Shown one piece after another: positions 59,218 to 64,000 of a DNA stretch of 64,000 bases. Each line of letters begins with the position of its first letter. Positions within the stretch are counted from its first letter, which is position 1. Where the stretch lies: NCBI GenBank assembly GCA_020832555.1, contig JAFIEM010000002.1, forward strand, positions 36,522 to 100,521, in the 5' to 3' direction. A program made the translations under genes and the position numbers. This stretch comes from Natronohydrobacter sp. (GTDB taxonomy: Bacteria > Pseudomonadota > Alphaproteobacteria > Rhodobacterales > Rhodobacteraceae). The notes beneath the pieces are model-generated. The model was not told the origin of the DNA and did no database searches. It was given only the letters and a program-made list of their open reading frames with translations.

Positions 59218-59910
59218 ATGATGAAACTGCTCCCTTTCCTTCTGATCCTCGGCTACGGGCTGGTCATGTATCTCTTCTCCGCCTGGCGCACGTCGCGCGA
59301 GCTGGATGAGCGCTCGACACCGCTTGCGGATGCCAGGCTGAAATCCCTGACCGAGCGCATGGCACAGGCCATCGGCATAGACCGGGTGATGGTGCATATC
59401 TATGAAATCGAGCCGGTCAACGGACTGGCTGCGCCCGATGGGCGCATTTTCATCACCCGCGGATTTTACAACAAGTATCGCGCTGGCGAAGTCTCCGCCG
59501 AAGAAATGGCCAGCGTCATCGCGCATGAGCTGGGCCATGTGGCGCTTGGGCATACCCGCAAGCGGATGGTGGATTTTTCCGGCACCAATGCGATCCGCAT
59601 GGCGCTGGCCACGATCTTCAACCGTTTCCTGCCGGGTCTGGGCGTCATCCTTGCCAATTTCCTGACGACGCTGCTGATGGCGCGGCTGTCGCGCGATGAT
59701 GAATATGAGGCCGATGCCTATGCCTCTGCCCTGCTGGTCAAGGCCGGTATCGGTGTCGAGCCGCAGAAATCGCTGTTTCGCAAGCTCGAAGGGCTGGTCG
59801 GCATGGGCGGCGGCGCACCCGCCTGGATGCTGAGCCACCCGAAAAGTGAAGAGCGGATCCGCGCGATTGAAGAGAATGAGGCGCGCTGGAAACTCTCGCC
59901 GGATGCGTGA
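59218..59910 (+). CDS. M48-family membrane metalloprotease
   Basis: Zinc protease of 230 aa anchored by one N-terminal span (LLPFLLILGYGLVMYLF). HELGH near residue 103 gives two zinc ligands, and the third ligand Glu is in DEYEADAYAS near 163. A second hydrophobic segment (LGVILANFLTTLLMA) lies between them, as in HtpX/YggG-like peptidases. It lacks the TPR domain of BepA. Two adjacent ATGs (59218, 59221) are possible starts. Confidence 0.88.
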   Translation: MMKLLPFLLILGYGLVMYLFSAWRTSRELDERSTPLADARLKSLTERMAQAIGIDRVMVHIYEIEPVNGLAAPDGRIFITRGFYNKYRAGEVSAEEMASVIAHELGHVALGHTRKRMVDFSGTNAIRMALATIFNRFLPGLGVILANFLTTLLMARLSRDDEYEADAYASALLVKAGIGVEPQKSLFRKLEGLVGMGGGAPAWMLSHPKSEERIRAIEENEARWKLSPDA

Positions 59911-59913
59911 CTC

Positions 59914-59942
59914 GTAGGGTGCGTGCTGAGCACGCACCCTAC
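59914..59942. repeat. Perfect 13-bp inverted repeat (REP-like)
   Basis: GTAGGGTGCGTGC / GCACGCACCCTAC around a TGA loop, directly between the convergent M48 gene and edd. GTAGGGTGCG palindromes of this type recur in many bacterial genomes. No T run follows, so it is not a classic terminator. Confidence 0.75.
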
Positions 59943-59943
59943 C

Positions 59944-61749
59944 TCAGACCACGACCGCAGCGCCTTCGGTCGAATCCCCCACATGCGCGCGGAACGCCGC
60001 GAACAACTCGCGCCCGATGCCGAAGTCATTGGCGCTCAGATCGGCTGTCACCGCCTCACGCGCAGCAAAACCCTCTTCCAGCACATCCAGCCGCCCAGCG
60101 ACTGCATCAAGCCGCACCAGATCGCCGTCGCGCAGTTTTGCCAGCGGACCACCCTTCGCGGCCTCGGGCGCCACATGGATCGCCGCAGGTACTTTGCCCG
60201 AGGCCCCCGACATGCGCCCATCCGTCACCAGCGCGACCTTCAACCCGCGATCCTGTAACACGGCCAGAATTGGCGTCAGCGAGTGCAGTTCCGGCATGCC
60301 GTTGGCCGCTGGTCCCTGAAAGCGGACGACAACGATCGTATCCTCGGTAATCTCGCCCGCCTGAAACGCCGCCTTGACGCTGCCCTGATCGTGGAACACC
60401 CGTGCGCGGGCCTCGATCACATGGCGCGAGGGGTCCACCGCAGAGGTCTTGATCACCCCCTGCCCCAGATTGCCCGCAAGCTGGCGCAGCCCGCCTGTCA
60501 CCTGGAACGGGTCGCGCGCAGGCCGCAGGATACGGTCATTCAGGCTTTCCCCCGCGCCATCTTCCCAGACCAGCACCCCGTCTTTCAGCTTCGGTTCCTG
60601 CGCATAGCGCTTCAGCCCGTCGCCCGCGATGGTGCAGACGTCATCATGCAAGAGCCCCGCATCGAGCAGTTCCCCGATCATATAGCCCAAGCCCCCGGCG
60701 GCATGGAAATGGTTCACATCGGCCAGACCGTTGGGATAGACCTTGGCCATCAGCGGCACGAGTTCCGAGATATCGGCAAAATCTTCGAGTGTCAGTTCGA
60801 TCCCGGCGGCGCGCGCCATCGCGGGCAGATGCAGCACCAGATTGGTCGAGCCACCTGTTGCCATCAACCCCACGATCCCGTTGACGAAAGCGCGCTCGTC
60901 CAGAACCTGCCCGGCAGGTCGGTAGTCATTGCCCTGCGCCGTGATCGCCAGCGCGCGTTCGGTCGCGGCCACGGTCAGCGCCTCGCGCAGCGGCGTGCCG
61001 GGATTGACGAAAGCCGCGCCGGGCATGTGCAGGCCCATGAATTCCATCAGCATCTGGTTCGTATTGGCCGTGCCGTAAAAGGTGCAGGTGCCGGGGCCGT
61101 GATAGCTGGCCATTTCAGCCTTCATCAACTCCTCGCGCCCGATCTCGCCCTGGGCGAAGCGCTGCCGCACCTTGGCTTTCTCGTCATTGGGCAAGCCGCT
61201 CGTCATCGGGCCAGCAGGCACGAACACCGCAGGCACATGCCCGAAAGTGGCCGCTGCCATGATCAGCCCTGGCACGATCTTGTCACAGACCCCCAGCCAG
61301 ACAGCGGCATCGAAGCAGTTATGCGACATCGCGACACCCGCCGAAAGCGCGATCACATCGCGCGAGAACAGCGACAGTTCCATCCCCGGCTGACCCTGCG
61401 TGACCCCGTCGCACATGGCAGGCACGCCGCCTGCCACTTGCGCCGTGCCCCCTGCCGCGCGGGCCGCGCGGCGGATGATTTCGGGATAGGTCTCGAACGG
61501 TTGATGGGCCGACAGCATGTCATTATAGGCGGTCACGATCCCCAGATTGGGCGCACGCCCAGCCGCGAGTGAATCCTTGTCAGCACCCATCGCGGCATAG
61601 GCATGGGCCTGATTGCCGCAGGTCAGATGCGCGCGGGCCGGACCCGCATCAGCCGCAGCCTGCATCCGGTCAAGATAGGCAGAGCGACGCTTGTGCGAGC
61701 GGGTCTTGATCCGGTCAGTGACAGCTTCGAGGCGAGGATTGAGGGGCAT
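59944..61749 (-). CDS. edd: Phosphogluconate dehydratase
   Basis: IlvD/Edd-family Fe-S enzyme of about 601 aa converting 6-phosphogluconate to [28 protein letters not shown] near residue 107 and [21 protein letters not shown] near 142 hold the cluster Cys (cited as [10 protein letters not shown] and SHNCFDAAV). [16 protein letters not shown] lies near the C-terminal end. The ATG at 61749 has GGAG 7 nt upstream; ATGs at 61764/61761 are alternatives. No eda is adjacent. The zwf-type operator lies at 61800-61813. Confidence 0.95.
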   Translation of the reverse strand: MPLNPRLEAVTDRIKTRSHKRRSAYLDRMQAAADAGPARAHLTCGNQAHAYAAMGADKDSLAAGRAPNLGIVTAYNDMLSAHQPFETYPEIIRRAARAAGGTAQVAGGVPAMCDGVTQGQPGMELSLFSRDVIALSAGVAMSHNCFDAAVWLGVCDKIVPGLIMAAATFGHVPAVFVPAGPMTSGLPNDEKAKVRQRFAQGEIGREELMKAEMASYHGPGTCTFYGTANTNQMLMEFMGLHMPGAAFVNPGTPLREALTVAATERALAITAQGNDYRPAGQVLDERAFVNGIVGLMATGGSTNLVLHLPAMARAAGIELTLEDFADISELVPLMAKVYPNGLADVNHFHAAGGLGYMIGELLDAGLLHDDVCTIAGDGLKRYAQEPKLKDGVLVWEDGAGESLNDRILRPARDPFQVTGGLRQLAGNLGQGVIKTSAVDPSRHVIEARARVFHDQGSVKAAFQAGEITEDTIVVVRFQGPAANGMPELHSLTPILAVLQDRGLKVALVTDGRMSGASGKVPAAIHVAPEAAKGGPLAKLRDGDLVRLDAVAGRLDVLEEGFAAREAVTADLSANDFGIGRELFAAFRAHVGDSTEGAAVVV

Positions 61750-61799
61750 CTGGGTCTCCATCATCCGGCATGCGGGAATCGGTTTCAGGACATATAGGC

Positions 61800-61813
61800 A
61801 GTTAGCGCTAACA
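61800..61813. promoter_or_regulatory. LacI-type operator upstream of edd
   Basis: AGTTAGCGCTAACA, with perfect 12-bp palindrome GTTAGCGCTAAC at 61801-61812. It matches the site upstream of zwf (GTTAGCGCTATC) at 11 of 12 positions and sits at a similar distance from the start codon. Confidence 0.72.
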
Positions 61814-61824
61814 ATTCAATTCCC

Positions 61825-61850
61825 TGATGCATGTGACGAGCCATGCATCA
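61825..61850. repeat. Inverted repeat between edd and the small basic protein gene
   Basis: TGATGCATG (61825-61833) and CATGCATCA (61842-61850), perfect 9-bp arms with 8-bp spacer. Located on the side away from edd, it could be the operator of the rightward small gene or a second site for edd control. Confidence 0.5.
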
Positions 61851-61941
61851 GTTGCATGGCGGGATTACATATTTGTCTCTCGCAATGCTGCAGCGCGGCG
61901 ACTATCTGGATTTCGTAATGAAAACCCGAGGCACGAGAGCC

Positions 61942-62106
61942 ATGTTTGAGACCAAAGACACCCAACCCGTCATCGTTGACGTCCTGCAAATCGAAGCCGA
62001 GGCCCGCCGGATGCGTGCTGAAGTCTTTGCCGCTGGAGTCGCCAGCCTGAAAGCAAAAATCATCGCGTTCTTCCAGAGCGCGACCTCGGGCAAGGCCGAA
62101 GCCTGA
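61942..62106 (+). CDS. 54-aa helical protein
   Basis: Small protein opening MFETKDTQPVIVDVLQIE, followed by one long amphipathic helix (EAEARRMRAEVFAAGVASLKAKIIAFF) ending in a short Ser/Gly/Ala tail; the helix is cited as EARRMRAEVFAAGVASL. The pattern resembles the small RSP_7527-type proteins of Rhodobacterales as I recall them. Two upstream in-frame ATGs lack ribosome-binding sites. A GC-rich stem-loop follows its stop. Confidence 0.7.
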   Translation: MFETKDTQPVIVDVLQIEAEARRMRAEVFAAGVASLKAKIIAFFQSATSGKAEA

Positions 62107-62123
62107 TCCTGATCTGACAGGGA

Positions 62124-62145
62124 CCGGGGCTTTCCAAAGCCCCGG
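62124..62145 (+). terminator. Stem-loop after the 54-aa gene
   Basis: Perfect 10-bp stem CCGGGGCTTT / AAAGCCCCGG with a 2-nt loop, 18 bp after the stop. There is no clear T run (CTCTGCCC follows), so it may be a weak terminator or an mRNA-stabilising end. Confidence 0.6.
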
Positions 62146-62189
62146 CTCTGCCCTATGGCACGAGAGCGAGACGACAAAGGACCGCCCTC

Positions 62190-63383
62190 ATGCCTGACCT
62201 GCCCATCATCCGCCTGATGCCCAAAGCTGAAGCCCGCGCAATCCGCCACGGCTTTCCCTGGGTTTTTGCCAATGAACTGGTGACGGACCGGCGCACCCGT
62301 GCGCTGGCCCCAGGAACATTCGCACGGCTGGAAGATGCCGAGCGCCGCCCGATGGGTGTGGTGACGGTCAATCCCAATTCCAAGATCATCGCGCGGATGC
62401 TCGACCGCAACCCGGATGCGGTGATTGATGTGCATTGGTTGACGGATCGTTTGCGCCATGCGGCTGCCCATCGTGACCGGCTGTTTGACGCCCCTTTCTA
62501 CCGGCTGATCCATGCCGAGGCCGACGGCCTGCCCGGCGTTGTGATTGACCGCTTTGGTGATGCGGCGGTGATCCAACCGAATGCAGCCTGGGCCGAGACG
62601 CATTTCGAGATGCTGGCCGAGGCGCTGCGCGCCGTCACTGGTGTCACCGCCATCGTCAAGAACGGCTCTGGCCGCGCGCGTGTGCTGGAAGGGTTGCCCG
62701 AAGAGACCGCGCTGCATCTTGGCGCGCTTGACGGTCCTGTTCCGGTGCCGATGAATGGGGCGACCTATATGGCCGATCTCCTGGGCGGGCAGAAAACCGG
62801 TCTGTTCTTCGACCAGCGCCCGAACCATGCCTTTGCTGCGACGCTGGCCAAAGGCGCGCGCGTGCTTGATGTTTTCAGCCATGTCGGCGGGTTTTCCCTT
62901 GCCGCGCTGGCCGCTGGTGCGGAGGCCGCGCTGGCCGTCGACAGTTCCGCCCCGGCACTTGCGCTGGCGGAAGATGGCGCCAAAGCCTCTGGCACTGCCG
63001 CGCGCTTCACCACGCGTCAGGGGGACGCTTTCGCGGTGATGGAAGCGCTGGCGAAGGAGGGCGCGCAATTCGATCTGGTCGTCTGTGACCCGCCTGCCTT
63101 CGCGCCCAACAAGGAAGCCCTGACCGCCGGTCTGCGCGCCTATGAGCGCGTGGCGAAACTTGCGGCCCCGCTGGTCGCGCCGGGGGGCTATCTGGGGCTG
63201 TGTTCGTGTTCGCATGCGGCGGATCTGACCAGTTTCCGCAACGCCAGTGCGCGCGGGATCGGGCGCGCGGGGCGACGCGGCCAGTTGATTCATACCGGTT
63301 TTGCCGGTCCGGACCATCCGCAACTGCCGCAACTGGCGGAAAGCGGCTATCTGAAAGCCGTGTTCTTCCGGCTGGATGCATGA
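62190..63383 (+). CDS. rlmI: RlmI-like class I rRNA methyltransferase
   Basis: SAM-dependent methyltransferase of 397 aa expected to methylate a cytosine (C5) of 23S rRNA. An N-terminal PUA-like domain (RHGFPWVFANEL; GTFARLEDAE) precedes a middle EEHEE-type domain (GLPGVVIDRFGD). The Rossmann domain has VLDVFSHVGGFSLAAL and catalytic VVCDPPAFAPNK with a downstream GLCSCSHAAD Cys loop. The stop overlaps the start of the PIN gene. Confidence 0.88.
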   Translation: MPDLPIIRLMPKAEARAIRHGFPWVFANELVTDRRTRALAPGTFARLEDAERRPMGVVTVNPNSKIIARMLDRNPDAVIDVHWLTDRLRHAAAHRDRLFDAPFYRLIHAEADGLPGVVIDRFGDAAVIQPNAAWAETHFEMLAEALRAVTGVTAIVKNGSGRARVLEGLPEETALHLGALDGPVPVPMNGATYMADLLGGQKTGLFFDQRPNHAFAATLAKGARVLDVFSHVGGFSLAALAAGAEAALAVDSSAPALALAEDGAKASGTAARFTTRQGDAFAVMEALAKEGAQFDLVVCDPPAFAPNKEALTAGLRAYERVAKLAAPLVAPGGYLGLCSCSHAADLTSFRNASARGIGRAGRRGQLIHTGFAGPDHPQLPQLAESGYLKAVFFRLDA

Positions 63384-63919
63384 AGGCTGTCCTCGACGCC
63401 TGTGTGCTCTATCCCAGCGTGTTGCGCGAAATCCTGATCGGGGTCGCGGCGAAAGGTGTGTATACGCCGCTTTGGTCCGCGCGCATTCTGGGTGAATGGC
63501 AGCGCGCCGCCGCACGGCTGGGGCCAGAGGGTGCGGCCATTGCGTCCGGGGAAATCGCCACGCTGCGGGCGACCTGGCCCGAGGCCGAAATCCTGTCGAA
63601 CCCGGAACTGGAACAGCGGCTCTGGCTGCCCGACCCTGCCGATGCGCATGTGCTGGCCACGGCCATTGCCGGGGGGGCGGCGCTGATCGTCACATTGAAC
63701 CTGCGTGATTTCCCGAACCGCGCGCTTGCCCCCGAGGGTGTGCAGGCGCAAAGCCCGGATGATTTCCTGATGGAACGCTGGCTTCTGGACGCGGGCGCCG
63801 TCGAATCCGCTGTCCGGGCCGTGCATGCCAGGACCGAATCTCTGTCCGGTCGGGATCAGCCCTTGCGCGGGATTCTCAAGCGGGCAAGTCTGCCCAGACT
63901 TGGCAAGGCCTTGGGGTAG
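63380..63919 (+). CDS. PIN-domain protein (chromosomal, RSP_2648-like)
   Basis: Protein of 179 aa opening MKAVLDACVLYPSVLREIL, with the first PIN Asp at residue 6. Later acidic residues are in DPADAHVLATAI and NLRDFPN, giving a complete PIN active-site set. Translationally coupled (ATGA) to the rRNA methyltransferase gene and with no antitoxin gene, so a stand-alone RNA-processing PIN is more likely than a toxin. I recall a family named after Rhodobacter RSP_2648. Confidence 0.82.
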   Translation: MKAVLDACVLYPSVLREILIGVAAKGVYTPLWSARILGEWQRAAARLGPEGAAIASGEIATLRATWPEAEILSNPELEQRLWLPDPADAHVLATAIAGGAALIVTLNLRDFPNRALAPEGVQAQSPDDFLMERWLLDAGAVESAVRAVHARTESLSGRDQPLRGILKRASLPRLGKALG

Positions 63920-64000
63920 GCCCGCGCGGAGACCACAAAATCCCCGCCTCCCCTTGCGGCTGGGAAAGCGCAGCACTAAGATTCTGTCAACAGAGTTCCG

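Noticed and set aside
59914..59942. Intrinsic terminator for the M48 protease gene
   Set aside because: Perfect stem but no T run on either strand; described as a palindromic repeat instead.
63380..63919. PIN protein as a toxin of a toxin-antitoxin pair
   Set aside because: No antitoxin gene adjacent; it is coupled to a housekeeping rRNA methyltransferase gene.

Overview
The window is high-GC DNA with dense operons and many start/stop overlaps. It comes from an alphaproteobacterium, most likely order Rhodobacterales (Rhodobacter/Roseobacter type). Pointers are PccR next to a propionyl-CoA carboxylase locus, MmcB, IalB, a two-domain cold-shock protein next to DUF192, obgE-proB-proA, the zwf-pgl-pgi/edd Entner-Doudoroff genes, and a CUCC-loop small RNA. 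No phage, insertion sequence or CRISPR array is visible. It reads as ordinary chromosome with small lineage-specific insertions.

Layout. 1-2503: valS, running off the left edge. 2639-7104: DUF3592 gene, then leftward mtnN-uspA, a PH-like membrane protein, rplM-rpsI and an SseB-like gene. 7458-10428: exported double rhodanese, YeeE/YedE sulfur transporter, a 57-aa membrane peptide and a lipoprotein. 10481-14266: zwf-pgl-pgi (leftward). 14371-19422: HNH protein, hybrid kinase, esterase, AlkA-like glycosylase, MFS transporter. 19482-22395: acyl-CoA synthetase and a TbpB-like lipoprotein. 22512-27593: obgE-proB-proA and a HerA-like ATPase. 27594-28172: intergenic, with two candidate small RNAs. 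28173-31740: IalB, then a predicted pipecolate/piperideine-6-carboxylate oxidation pair (ALDH + FAD oxidase). 31815-34006: ECF sigma/DUF6768, mmcB, small membrane protein. 34208-36007: pabB, pabC-like, tRNA-Pro. 36078-43543: DUF192, csp, pdxH, fabI, lysE, gpt, cmk, mipA, pepA, holC. 43645-55687: DoxX, then the methylmalonyl-CoA pathway locus (mcm, pccA, pccB) with several small unknown genes, a DUF486 and a Bcr/CflA gene, and pccR. 55779-59910: two tandem small membrane proteins, UbiH-like monooxygenase, SDR, ZIP transporter, M48 protease. 59944-63919: edd, a small basic protein, RlmI-like methyltransferase, PIN protein.

How the genes work together. Zwf, Pgl and Edd form the upper Entner-Doudoroff route. 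They lie about 47 kb apart, but both promoters carry the same LacI-type palindrome core (GTTAGCGCTA), so one regulator probably controls both. PccA/PccB and methylmalonyl-CoA mutase convert propionyl-CoA to succinyl-CoA. The neighbouring PccR has TTTGCAAA octamers upstream of both pccB and itself. The ZIP transporter has an Irr-box-like palindrome on its promoter.

Less expected observations: an orphan small RNA with CCUCCUCC in the loop of a perfect hairpin, two tandem 46/47-aa lipoproteins between pccA and pccB, two tandem 68/70-aa membrane proteins, a dispersed 22-nt repeat with one exact copy inside valS, and a G12/C9 homopolymer hairpin between obgE and the HerA-like gene.
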